This document shows, in pieces, positions 44,538-52,575 of a stretch of DNA of 64,000 bases. The stretch is from Balneola sp. MJW-20. Its GTDB lineage: Bacteria; Bacteroidota; Rhodothermia; Balneolales; Balneolaceae. Position 1 is the stretch's first letter. Each line of letters begins with the position of its first letter. Under the pieces are notes generated by a model, which was given only the letters and a program-made list of their open reading frames with translations, searched no databases and had not been told where the DNA came from. Location: positions 310,001 through 374,000 of the forward strand of contig NZ_JBFNXW010000003.1 in assembly GCF_040811775.1 (NCBI RefSeq), given 5' to 3'. Both the position numbers and the translations under genes were made by a program.

Positions 44538-46245
44538 TTACAATAATAGTGATATCATCGTACTGAATGTTATCAGAAAAGTCCATGATGTCATCTATGA
44601 TCGCCTGCATGATCTCTTCTGATGACCGCTCTCTGTTTTTCCTGATGCAGTCTTTTAAACGCTCTTCCTCATACTCTTCAGTCTTTTCCGGATTCATTGC
44701 TTCTGTAACTCCATCCGTATAAAAAACCAGAAGGTCACCTGACTGCAGATCGGTCACGTCATCTTCATATGGCATGAAAGTAGGCATAGCTCCCAGGATT
44801 GGTCCGCCTTCATCGAGCAGGTCCGGTTCCTTCTTTCCTTTTCTGAACAGATAAGGCGGATTATGTCCGGCGTTCACATATTTGAAGGAAGTACCATCGG
44901 AGGAAAGTTTGCCCCAGAAAAAAGTAATGAACTTATCCGATGGCGTATTCTCATGAATTATGGTATTGATACTACCGGTGGCGTCACTAAGAGTGATATC
45001 TATAGGAGCCAGAGCGTGTAACATTGATTGAAGGTTCGCCATCAACAGGGAAGCAGGCACCCCTTTCCCGGTTACGTCGGCAATGGCCATAACCATACCA
45101 CCATCCGGAGTGGGCACAAAATCGAAATAATCACCGCCTACCTGTCTGGATGAAATATTGATTGCGGCAATCTCCATTCCTTCGATCTCTGGCAGGGGGT
45201 CCGGGAGCAATCCTCTCTGAATATCCTTTGCAAGATTGAGCTCTTCCTCCATCCTGCGGTTTTCTATACGCTCATCAAGCAGCAGGGATTTTTGGATCGT
45301 CAGTAATGCCAGGTTACCCAGAGACTGAAGGAAATTTATTTCTTCCGGGCCATACTGCTCTTTCGTGGCACGGGCTCCAACTCCTACCACTCCTATCTTT
45401 TCACCCTGAAAGCGTAGTCCGATAACCAGGTTAATATCATTGTCGATCAGGAAAGAGGAATTGGTTTCCGGGATATCATTTACTACGTCATCCAGGCCAA
45501 ATAATTCCTTGCAGTCATCACCGGAAGGAGGAACTTTAATTCCGCTGGAAGCGATCATGGATTTCTTTCCGTTAGCATCCAGAGCAAAGAAAAAGGTGCG
45601 GATCAGCATTTGACCGAGCATGGCAAATTTAAAGACCTTCGCTATCTCGTCCTGATCCACCATCAGATTAAAGTCCTTACTGAGTTCAAGCAGAGTATTC
45701 AGATCATGTACTTTACGGTCGAGCCGCCGATTGATCTTACGCAGCTCCTGGAACATACGGGAGTTCGCGATCGCAACCGAAGAGATGATGGAAAGGCTTT
45801 CGATGAACTCCATTTCACGGGAACTCAGGGGCTGTTTGGTACCCTTTGGTCCCAGGCACAGAAATCCCAGATGATGATTGGTGGTTCTCAGATTAAAGAG
45901 AATACTGTCTTTGTCTACCTTCAGTTGATCAAATAGTGCCTGGTGCTGCTCACCGTAAATAACGTGTTCATTCAATAATTTGGCATCTACTTTCAGTTCT
46001 ACAACAGTGTCCTCTTCAAACCATCCTCTGCCTTTGGATTTGGAAACGATATAGTGTTCGTTTGCTGGTTGTCGGATCAGGATCATTCCTTTTGCGATGA
46101 GCAGTTTACCCATCGTAATAAGGAGCAGGTTATTGAGTACAAAATCAGGATCCTGAGACTCGATCAGTAAGCGACTGGTCTCAAGCAGGGTTCGAAGTTC
46201 AAACCTGCTTTGTCGGTCTTCTGATTTGCTTTCGTTTAATGACAC
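44524..46245 (-). CDS. GAF-domain PP2C serine phosphatase (RsbU/SpoIIE type)
   Basis: A 573-aa cytosolic phosphatase with two GAF-like sensory regions (about 15-165 and 185-335), a coiled-coil linker (LNLAKDIQRGLLP), and a SpoIIE/RsbU phosphatase domain (about 365-570). Metal-binding Asp motifs are QVGGDYFDF, ADVTGKGVPASLLMA, NAGHNPPYLF and YTDGVTEA, and the terminal DDITIIVIKV is typical. In partner-switching systems this enzyme dephosphorylates the STAS antagonist, freeing it to bind the anti-sigma kinase. The STAS and kinase genes are directly upstream (gaps 15 and 6 bases), so the substrate is probably the neighbour at 46690-47040. Confidence 0.93.
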   Translation of the reverse strand: MSLNESKSEDRQSRFELRTLLETSRLLIESQDPDFVLNNLLLITMGKLLIAKGMILIRQPANEHYIVSKSKGRGWFEEDTVVELKVDAKLLNEHVIYGEQHQALFDQLKVDKDSILFNLRTTNHHLGFLCLGPKGTKQPLSSREMEFIESLSIISSVAIANSRMFQELRKINRRLDRKVHDLNTLLELSKDFNLMVDQDEIAKVFKFAMLGQMLIRTFFFALDANGKKSMIASSGIKVPPSGDDCKELFGLDDVVNDIPETNSSFLIDNDINLVIGLRFQGEKIGVVGVGARATKEQYGPEEINFLQSLGNLALLTIQKSLLLDERIENRRMEEELNLAKDIQRGLLPDPLPEIEGMEIAAINISSRQVGGDYFDFVPTPDGGMVMAIADVTGKGVPASLLMANLQSMLHALAPIDITLSDATGSINTIIHENTPSDKFITFFWGKLSSDGTSFKYVNAGHNPPYLFRKGKKEPDLLDEGGPILGAMPTFMPYEDDVTDLQSGDLLVFYTDGVTEAMNPEKTEEYEEERLKDCIRKNRERSSEEIMQAIIDDIMDFSDNIQYDDITIIVIKVS

Positions 46246-46251
46246 AGGCCC

Positions 46252-46674
46252 CTAAAGATTTTTCACCATTCGGATCTCGTTCGTCTTACCTTTGGTATTA
46301 TACTGTACATTATCCATCAGCTTACGGATCAGGTAAACACCCATGCCGCCACGTTTCTTGTCTTTTATACGCTGAAGGATATCAGGTTCTTTATATTCGG
46401 AAGGGTTGAAGGAATCACCTTGATCGATCAGGGAAATCCATAACTCGGTGCTGTTATGCCCGATCTCTATTTCAACCGGATTGGAGCTTTGATTCCGGTA
46501 TGCATGTTTTATAATGTTCGTATAGGCTTCATCCACAGCAAGTCTGATGTCAGAAATATCTTTGCCGGAAAGCCCCATTTCGCTTGCGTGAGCGGCAACA
46601 AAATCACGTACCTGGGCCAGATGCTCTGTAGAGGCATCCACCCTGAGTTTGTGTATGTTTTTAGTATTCGCCAC
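46252..46674 (-). CDS. RsbW-like anti-sigma factor/serine kinase (HATPase)
   Basis: A 140-aa GHKL ATPase with the N-box SDIRLAVDEAYTNIIKHAY (Glu49, Asn53), G1-like DQGDSFNP and G2 RGGMGVYLIRKLMD (about 108-120). This is the RsbW/SpoIIAB architecture: it phosphorylates the STAS antagonist and sequesters a partner. No sigma factor gene lies in the window, so the regulated target (a sigma factor or another protein) is unknown. It sits between the STAS and phosphatase genes in one operon. Confidence 0.9.
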   Translation of the reverse strand: MANTKNIHKLRVDASTEHLAQVRDFVAAHASEMGLSGKDISDIRLAVDEAYTNIIKHAYRNQSSNPVEIEIGHNSTELWISLIDQGDSFNPSEYKEPDILQRIKDKKRGGMGVYLIRKLMDNVQYNTKGKTNEIRMVKNL

Positions 46675-46689
46675 GCTGATCGTTATCCG

Positions 46690-47040
46690 CTAATTTGTTG
46701 AGAAGCTTTGTAAAGCTTCGCGTTCGTCGTTCAGGATATCATATAGGGTTGGAAAACCGAGAAGATCGAAGACATTATATACCCGATCATTCATATTGGT
46801 TAGTTTGATGTCTCCACCGAGTGCTCTCACGTCTTCTATATATGCCATGAACACACCAAGACCGGCGCTGGCTATATAATCAAGGTCAGAACAGTTTACG
46901 ATGATATGATAGTTTTCATCATCGATCAGTGACTTTAGAGAGTTCTCTAATTGAGAAGCGGTATGGGCATCAAGTTCCCCGCTGATATCCAGTATACTCA
47001 CACTTTCATTGTGCCTGAGGGCTATACTGAAGTTTTTCAT
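46690..47040 (-). CDS. STAS-domain anti-sigma factor antagonist (RsbV type)
   Basis: A 116-aa STAS protein (RHNESVSILDISGELDAHTA; IVNCSDLDYIASAGLGVFMA; LLGFPTLYDI). Ser58 in YIASAGLG is in the position phosphorylated in RsbV/SpoIIAA. It is the first gene of the partner-switching operon. Unlike many RsbV proteins it has a short acidic/polar C-terminal tail (NDEREALQSFSTN). An inverted repeat (47072-47084) lies upstream. Confidence 0.9.
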   Translation of the reverse strand: MKNFSIALRHNESVSILDISGELDAHTASQLENSLKSLIDDENYHIIVNCSDLDYIASAGLGVFMAYIEDVRALGGDIKLTNMNDRVYNVFDLLGFPTLYDILNDEREALQSFSTN

Positions 47041-47071
47041 TCCGCTTTAGTTATTGGTTCTAGAATTTGAC

Positions 47072-47084
47072 TCATACCGTATGA
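47072..47084. promoter_or_regulatory. Perfect inverted repeat upstream of the STAS gene
   Basis: TCATAC-C-GTATGA, 6-bp arms around one base, 31 bases before the STAS ATG. A candidate operator for the partner-switching operon; no regulator identified. Confidence 0.4.
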
Positions 47085-47156
47085 TACTGCTAACCAGAGA
47101 ATAATTAAACATATTTCACTGCGTGGCGCGATACGAGGCACCTTTGAAAAAGATGC

Positions 47157-47195
47157 AAAAAAATAGGGCATCACATTTTTCATATGCGATGCCCT
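47157..47195 (-). terminator. Rho-independent terminator after the SPOR gene
   Basis: On the minus strand AGGGCATC pairs with GATGCCCT, with additional inner CAT/ATG pairing, then a run of seven T (A-run at 47157-47163). It ends the SPOR-domain gene transcript about 100 bases after its stop and separates it from the partner-switching operon. Confidence 0.8.
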
Positions 47196-47297
47196 GACTA
47201 TTCATCAAGAGAGACGCTACTTGAGCGCTGTTATAATTACGTAAATCATTGGCAGATATACAACTCCAATTATTTGAGTTGTAGTTAAGTAGTCAAA

Positions 47298-47783
47298 TCA
47301 CCTTGCTTTAGATACCCAGTAACCGGTATTCAGCTCTTCAGCCAGCCGGGCGCCAAGGTCGGCTGCATCAGCTTCGGTAGCAAAAAAACCGATACGTACT
47401 CTGTACCAGACATTGCCGGTCGACTCATCTCCCACCATCACGGTATATACATCAGGATAATCACGATCTGAGAGCATATTTGCCATTTCCTGTGCTTTTT
47501 CCTGTGACCTCCAGGCTCCAACCTGAACGGCATAACTTCCGTCTTCAGCAAACATGCCGGTAGCGGATGTTGTGGTTTCTTCGGGTGTGTCCTGCTGAGC
47601 CTGTGCGGCGCTGTCCTGACGAGCCTGAGCCATCAGAGCTTCAATACGTTGTTTTTCAACCTGTCGCAAAGAGTCCAGTCTTGCCTGTTCACGGGCGCGG
47701 CGTTCTTCTTCTGAGGGGCCGCAACCCTGTATGGCGATCAGAAAAAAACCGATCGCCAGAGTGTAGATGCTTAATTTTTTCAT
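47298..47783 (-). CDS. SPOR-domain lipoprotein
   Basis: A 161-aa lipoprotein (lipobox IAIQGC, Cys21) with an Arg/Gln/Glu-rich helical linker (about 25-75) and a C-terminal SPOR domain (about 82-160: GSYAVQVGAWRSQEKAQEMAN, YRVRIGFFATEADAADLGA). SPOR domains bind denuded glycan strands at septa. A role in division or cell-wall maintenance near the MltF homologue is plausible but not shown. Single gene with its own terminator downstream. Confidence 0.92.
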   Translation of the reverse strand: MKKLSIYTLAIGFFLIAIQGCGPSEEERRAREQARLDSLRQVEKQRIEALMAQARQDSAAQAQQDTPEETTTSATGMFAEDGSYAVQVGAWRSQEKAQEMANMLSDRDYPDVYTVMVGDESTGNVWYRVRIGFFATEADAADLGARLAEELNTGYWVSKAR

Positions 47784-47997
47784 TTTTCCTGGTGTTAGTT
47801 AATGATACCCACGAATAAATATACTTAATAACATAAGTTTTAAGTTGATATTCGGCAAACCTAGATCATGTAATTATATAGTCATATAGTGATAAGGTAT
47901 GACCTGTATTTTCCTGCGGATTAAATATCCGAACATATTTATATGCCTTTCCGTAGGAGATCAAAAAGTGATGGTGCGGCTCTATGCCGAAAGTGAG

Positions 47998-48028
47998 AAG
48001 GTTATTTTAATTTTTAATTTATAACCTT
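47998..48028. repeat. Inverted repeat ahead of GlsB-like gene
   Basis: AAGGTTAT (47998-48005) and ATAACCTT (48021-48028) are perfect complements separated by 15 AT-rich bases. It ends 43 bases before the ATG at 48072. It could be an operator or a 5'-UTR hairpin. Confidence 0.5.
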
Positions 48029-48071
48029 TATTTAGGAAAGGAATTAATCAATAAGGTCACAGCGAGGATCT

Positions 48072-48356
48072 ATGTCATTCGGAAGTTTTCTTTTGTTGCT
48101 ACTAATAGCCTCCATCTGCGGGGGTATTGGTCAGGGTATAAGCGGATACAGTTTTGGCGGCTGCCTGGTATCGGCAGGAGTCGGATTTATAGGAGCGATC
48201 ATAGGGAAATGGATCGCAACAGAACTGGGCCTGCCATACATCTGGGAAGTCATGATCGGAGGATCACCCTTTCCGGTGATCTGGTCGGTTATCGGTTCTG
48301 CTTTATTTACAGCCGTTCTGGGACTTATACTAAAAGGAAAAGGTAAGGCTGCTTAA
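48072..48356 (+). CDS. GlsB/YeaQ/YmgE-like small membrane protein
   Basis: A 94-aa protein with three transmembrane helices and Gly-rich packing (LLLLLIASICGGIGQGISGY; GCLVSAGVGFIGAIIGKWIA; VIWSVIGSALFTAVLGLIL) followed by a basic tail. This layout matches the transglycosylase-associated/GlsB stress membrane family, although it lacks experimentally assigned function. GAGG lies seven bases before the ATG. Moderately sure of the family. Confidence 0.72.
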   Translation: MSFGSFLLLLLIASICGGIGQGISGYSFGGCLVSAGVGFIGAIIGKWIATELGLPYIWEVMIGGSPFPVIWSVIGSALFTAVLGLILKGKGKAA

Positions 48357-48475
48357 GCGTCGGTCTACAGTCGCTTTTATGGAAGGTTCTGATAGCTCCG
48401 GGCTGAAAGCCTGAAGGTTTTCATATGATTGCACATCACGAGGAAGACATCCCGGTGCCGTCTTCAATTATTAAT

Positions 48476-48811
48476 TTAGGATATGAAAGCGTGATCTTTT
48501 TCCAGCTCCGTAATAGAGTCTATGATATATCGTGCCTTATCGATAAGAAACTGCGGATCAGGGGCTGACTCACTGAAGCACCAGCCAAAAACTGAAAAGG
48601 GTTTAGGTTTACGGCAGATCTCAAGCCCGGAAGTAGTCCGTACAATGAATTCAGCTTCAAGAATGGCCAGGTACCGGTTTGCCTGAAAAAAGGACCGATG
48701 ATGAAACGTACAGGTATACAGATCTTCATTATGTTCGGATCTGTTTAAACTGAACTTAACTCCCTGCCAAATTTGATCTCCAAATAAGGGATCTTTTAAT
48801 ATTGCACCCAT
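48476..48811 (-). CDS. Hypothetical protein
   Basis: A 111-aa protein from the ATG at 48811 (130 aa if the ATG at 48868 is used). It is soluble-looking with mixed alpha/beta character: VKFSLNRSEHNEDLYTCTFH, ANRYLAILEAEFIVRTTSG, and a C-terminal helix ARYIIDSITELEKDHAF. No family recognised. Codon use and base composition look like the neighbours. It stands alone between the GlsB-like gene and a tRNA. Confidence 0.5.
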   Translation of the reverse strand: MGAILKDPLFGDQIWQGVKFSLNRSEHNEDLYTCTFHHRSFFQANRYLAILEAEFIVRTTSGLEICRKPKPFSVFGWCFSESAPDPQFLIDKARYIIDSITELEKDHAFIS

Positions 48812-49020
48812 CTGCTGTACCTCTCGAAAATATTTAAAAAACCAACGATTACAGGTAAGAGGGAGCAACGGAGGAAATGTTACATTTAAGGAGTTAGGTT
48901 TCAGAAATTAAAATCAGGGTGGGAAAAGAAGTGAATAAACCTGTCCTTTTTTTTCTCATAACGACTTAAAAGGATCAGGAGTGCAGAAAAATTCAGCACT
49001 CAGAACTCAAAACTAAGTTG

Positions 49021-49093
49021 TGACCCCGCCGGGACTCGAACCCAGATCTAGAGCTTAGGAGGCTCCTATTCTATCCGGTTGAACTACAGGGTC
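49021..49093 (-). tRNA. tRNA-Arg, anticodon CCT
   Basis: Folds as a cloverleaf on the minus strand: 7-bp acceptor stem (GACCCTG/CGGGGTC, one T-G pair), D stem GTTC/GAAT, anticodon stem GGAGC/GCTCT with loop CTCCTAA giving anticodon CCT (codon AGG), T arm CTGGG-TTCGAGT-CCCGG, discriminator A. The 3' CCA is not encoded. 73 nt. Confidence 0.95.
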
Positions 49094-49242
49094 GTATAAA
49101 GAGATCAATTATACTAATACTCCCCTGTTATTTTCAAATGACATATACTTACCATCACTGACAAACATTAGGCATATGAATCTAATTTCGATTCAATGCT
49201 CTTATACATCAGTATGATATGCTAAAACCGGTTTCAGTATTT

Positions 49243-49614
49243 CTATCTGAATTCATATCTGGCAAGACAAGAGCCGCCGCCGGTTAGCCTGTCTTCTGCT
49301 TGTATCTCCCCATCTACATATATGCGGCAAATGAGCGGATTTTCTGCAGTGGCATTATCTCCATAGGAGATAAATGCTTCGACACTTGGATCTATGCTCC
49401 CATCGGTACGGTAAGTATATACCCAGGGAGTGACGATGTCATTTAAATTTTCAGTTCCCGAATTTGTTGTATAATCAACCGCATTTATATAATGAGTCCC
49501 TTCAGCGGAAAGGATTTCGATACGGATGTCATAAACCTGTTCCTCTTTATCTTCTCCAAGCAGGTTACATCCGGCAAGCCCAAGGAAAAGAGTGAATAAG
49601 ATCAGTTTCTTCAT
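49243..49614 (-). CDS. Small lipoprotein, unknown function
   Basis: A 123-aa lipoprotein (MKKLILFTLFLGLAGC, Cys16) with a beta-rich mature part (YDIRIEILSAEGTHYINAVD; ICRIYVDGEIQAEDRL) ending in a Cys-containing strand SCLARYEFR. Two Cys remain in the mature part (in LICRIY and GSCLARY) and could form a disulfide. The pattern is reminiscent of small beta-sandwich lipoproteins of the MmpS-like kind. No confident family. Single gene next to the tRNA. Confidence 0.6.
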   Translation of the reverse strand: MKKLILFTLFLGLAGCNLLGEDKEEQVYDIRIEILSAEGTHYINAVDYTTNSGTENLNDIVTPWVYTYRTDGSIDPSVEAFISYGDNATAENPLICRIYVDGEIQAEDRLTGGGSCLARYEFR

Positions 49615-49920
49615 GTCCGTGCAATTAATTTAATTAGAAATAATTTGCTAATAAGACTAAAATAAATGTTATTATATATTTTTATTTAGACTACTATATA
49701 AATGAATTTATCAATGATATAGTTTCATTCGAATGATCAGACGATTTGCCGGGGGTGCTGCTCACCGCGAGAGATGTACAGAATGAATTAATAAAATCTG
49801 CTTAAGAGAAGGAGACGGGGCAATGATTTTACCTTTTTTCAGTTGAGAATAACTGTAACAAAATCCATCACATTGAGTAGAAGCCTCCCGATTCAGGAGC
49901 TTAACCAACTGACTTTATCC
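49615..49920. other. AT-rich intergenic region with a short leader frame
   Basis: About 300 bases, very AT-rich in its first half (promoter for the lipoprotein on one side). The second half contains a 7-codon ATG frame with a strong Shine-Dalgarno at 49823, described separately. Nothing else recognised. Confidence 0.5.
49823..49846 (+). other. Possible 7-codon leader peptide frame before the DUF5686 gene
   Basis: ATG ATT TTA CCT TTT TTC AGT TGA, preceded by AAGGAG (49809-49814) at 8 bases. Its TGA overlaps a TTG (49843) that opens the long frame of the downstream gene 26 codons before the likely ATG start. Possible translational coupling or a chance frame. Confidence 0.3.
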
Positions 49921-52380
49921 ATGACCTACATTTTTAGATTTCTTCTGCTCATATTTTTAATGATGCCGGCCGGCTTGTCGGCTCAAAAAGTGATCAGAGG
50001 AACGATCACCGATGCAGAAACCGGTGAGGGGTTGCCTAATGCGAATATCCTGGTCGAGGGAACCTACCGGGGGACGATCACAAACCTGGACGGTGAATAT
50101 ACTCTGACCGTGCCGGACATCCCCGCTACGGTTCTGGTCCGTTATATCGGCTACAATTCAGAACGCAGGGAAATACGGCAAAACTCAGATGAAAAGCAGG
50201 ATTTCGCTCTTCAGCCGGCAATATTTGACCTTGGAGAGGTGGTAGTGACCGGAGAGGATAAGGCGATCAGGATCATGCGGGAAGTGATCCGCCGCAAACA
50301 GATCTGGAGAGCCAGCCTGAATACCTATCGTGCAGAAGCCTACACCAGGCAGCGACTGGCCAATGATACCAGCATTGTATCGATTTCAGAAAGTATCTCG
50401 GAAGCATTCTGGGATAAGGAGAAAGGGCACCGGGAAGTGGTAAAGTCGCGAAGACAGACCGCGAATATAGAAGGATCCGATAACTTTGCCGGAGTCAGTT
50501 ACCTTCCAAATTTCTATGACGACAATCTGGATATTGCCGGTTTTGATGTGGTAGGGGTCACAAACCCGAAGGCCTTCGATTATTACGATTTCAAGATCCT
50601 GTCGGAAACCCGTCTGGACGATAAGATCGTGTATGAGATCGGAGTGAGCGCAAAAAGAAAACTGCAGCCTACCTTTGAGGGGACCATCTTTGTACTGGAT
50701 GAAGACTTTGCGCTATTGTCTGTGGATCTGAAACCAAATGATGTGGTTACCTTTCCGGTACCCATTCAGGATTTTGACCTCTCCTATGAGCAGCAGTTCA
50801 ATAATTTTGGGGGCGACTATTGGCTGCCGGTGGATGTGAGAATTAACGGGACGGTCAGGGTAGGCCTCATAGGTTTGCGTTTCCCTCCCATTAATTTTTC
50901 TCAGATAGCTCGTATTTCGAACTATCAGGTAAATGTTCCGCTACCTGATTCACTTTATGAAAACTATAACACCATGCGGGTGGATTCGGTAACCATAAGA
51001 TCAGACAGCTTATTCCGAAAAAGCGTGGATGTGATTCCTCTTTCTGAAATTGAAGTGAAAGCCTATGAGACTATCGATAGTACCACGACGCTTGAGGATG
51101 CCTTCCGGCCTACCGGGTTCCTTGCCCGGTTTATCGACTTTGATGATGAGGATGAAAATAATGACGGCTACACGGTTGGTTCCGGTGATAATACCACAAA
51201 ACCGGACTCGGCTTCAACGGGTAAAAATGACAAAAAGGGTTCAAATATTTTCAAAGCACTACGTAAAGGGTTTAAACTGGACGGACGGTTTAACAGAGTA
51301 GATCTTTTATATGCAGGTGGGCGGTATAATCTTTATACCAAAGGACAGAAAGTAAGGTTTAATATTTTTGGTGGATATTCTTTCGGTTACGAAGAGGCTG
51401 GCTACGGCGGGTCGGTTTCAGTTTGGCCCTTAAAAGGATCTAGCAGACTGGTCCTGTCGGCCGGATATAGTGCTGCAACGGATAGCCGGTATAAAACAAC
51501 ACTATATCCAGAGGTGCTGACTTCAGCTTTAAATGTACTCGGGGTTCCGGATTATCATGACTATTACAGGAATGAGAAGATCACACTGGCAGCGGGATAT
51601 CGTTTCCGTAAACCAAATATGATCGGTCGAATTTACCTTAGGTCGGAAGAGCATTCTTCCATTGAATACTATTCTAGTTACTCACCGTTAGCACTGGGAT
51701 TAAACCGGCGCCCGAATCCTACGATCGATGAAGGCTATGTCCGTTCGGTAACGTTAAGCCTTGATAACCTGTCCGGTGATGAAAAAGCATTGGGTATTAT
51801 TGGAAATAACAGTTTTATTCTCAGTGCAGAATTTTCAGACGGGGCATTGGGCAGTGACTATGATTTCGCACGGTTTAACCTGGAAGTTTATCGTCAGTTT
51901 AATACGATCTTTAAAAGAAGGCTTTTCCCCAACACGCTGGATCTGAGGTTAATGGCAGGTACTTCTATTGGTGATCTGCCATATCAGCGATATGGTATAC
52001 TTGATGGTACCGCGAGTTACTTCACTCCATTTGGGTCATTCAGAACACAGCGTAACCTGCCGCTGGAAGGAGAGCATTACCTTGGCTTAGTGGCGGAGCA
52101 TAATTTCCGAACTGTTCCTTTTGAAATTCTCGGTCTGGATATTCTGGTCGACCAGGGAGTGGGCCTGGTAGTATTCGGAGGAGCAGGCAGGACCTGGATT
52201 GATGAAGACCGCAAACAGCAGTTCCTGGATACAAATGGATATAACTTGAGGCAAGAAGATCTCATCGCCGAGATAGGGGTCTCTGTAAATTCCATCTTCA
52301 GTGTATTCAGAGTGGATCTAGCACAGCGACTGGATGAACCCGGATTTTTTGTAGGCCTAAGTCTTGCCAGGTGGTTTTAG
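49921..52380 (+). CDS. DUF5686/carboxypeptidase-regulatory-like domain outer membrane protein
   Basis: From the ATG at 49921 (819 aa) the protein has a signal peptide (MTYIFRFLLLIFLMMPAGLSAQ). A CarboxypepD_reg-like domain follows (about 23-105: KVIRGTITDAETGEGLPNAN, GEYTLTVPDIPATVLVRYIG), then a long DUF5686 region (EVVVTGEDKAIRIMREVI; RRKQIWRASLNTYRAEAYT; a C-terminal beta-barrel ending FVGLSLARWF with terminal Phe). Related proteins occur widely in Bacteroidota and are thought to be outer membrane barrels; function is unknown. An acidic, repetitive linker lies near 395-440 (DDEDENNDGYT). A longer start at TTG 49843 would put 26 residues before the signal peptide. Confidence 0.85.
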   Translation: MTYIFRFLLLIFLMMPAGLSAQKVIRGTITDAETGEGLPNANILVEGTYRGTITNLDGEYTLTVPDIPATVLVRYIGYNSERREIRQNSDEKQDFALQPAIFDLGEVVVTGEDKAIRIMREVIRRKQIWRASLNTYRAEAYTRQRLANDTSIVSISESISEAFWDKEKGHREVVKSRRQTANIEGSDNFAGVSYLPNFYDDNLDIAGFDVVGVTNPKAFDYYDFKILSETRLDDKIVYEIGVSAKRKLQPTFEGTIFVLDEDFALLSVDLKPNDVVTFPVPIQDFDLSYEQQFNNFGGDYWLPVDVRINGTVRVGLIGLRFPPINFSQIARISNYQVNVPLPDSLYENYNTMRVDSVTIRSDSLFRKSVDVIPLSEIEVKAYETIDSTTTLEDAFRPTGFLARFIDFDDEDENNDGYTVGSGDNTTKPDSASTGKNDKKGSNIFKALRKGFKLDGRFNRVDLLYAGGRYNLYTKGQKVRFNIFGGYSFGYEEAGYGGSVSVWPLKGSSRLVLSAGYSAATDSRYKTTLYPEVLTSALNVLGVPDYHDYYRNEKITLAAGYRFRKPNMIGRIYLRSEEHSSIEYYSSYSPLALGLNRRPNPTIDEGYVRSVTLSLDNLSGDEKALGIIGNNSFILSAEFSDGALGSDYDFARFNLEVYRQFNTIFKRRLFPNTLDLRLMAGTSIGDLPYQRYGILDGTASYFTPFGSFRTQRNLPLEGEHYLGLVAEHNFRTVPFEILGLDILVDQGVGLVVFGGAGRTWIDEDRKQQFLDTNGYNLRQEDLIAEIGVSVNSIFSVFRVDLAQRLDEPGFFVGLSLARWF

Positions 52381-52543
52381 TGTTAGTCTCCGGCCTGAGA
52401 GATCACGGCTGAGTGCTTGCTAAGTACGCATTGTGTTTTCGAAGTGCCCGGAATGATCTTTACGAGCAATTAGTAAAACGCAAAACCTTGAAAACACGGG
52501 GTTCAGACAAGATAATCCACAAAAATATCTGTATATTCGGGGT

Positions 52544-52555
52544 CTAAATATTTAG
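52544..52555. promoter_or_regulatory. Palindrome CTAAATATTTAG before aconitase
   Basis: A perfect 12-bp palindrome, 20 bases upstream of the aconitase ATG. It could be an operator or chance in AT-rich sequence. Confidence 0.3.
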
Positions 52556-52575
52556 CATAAAACAGATCATAAGAA

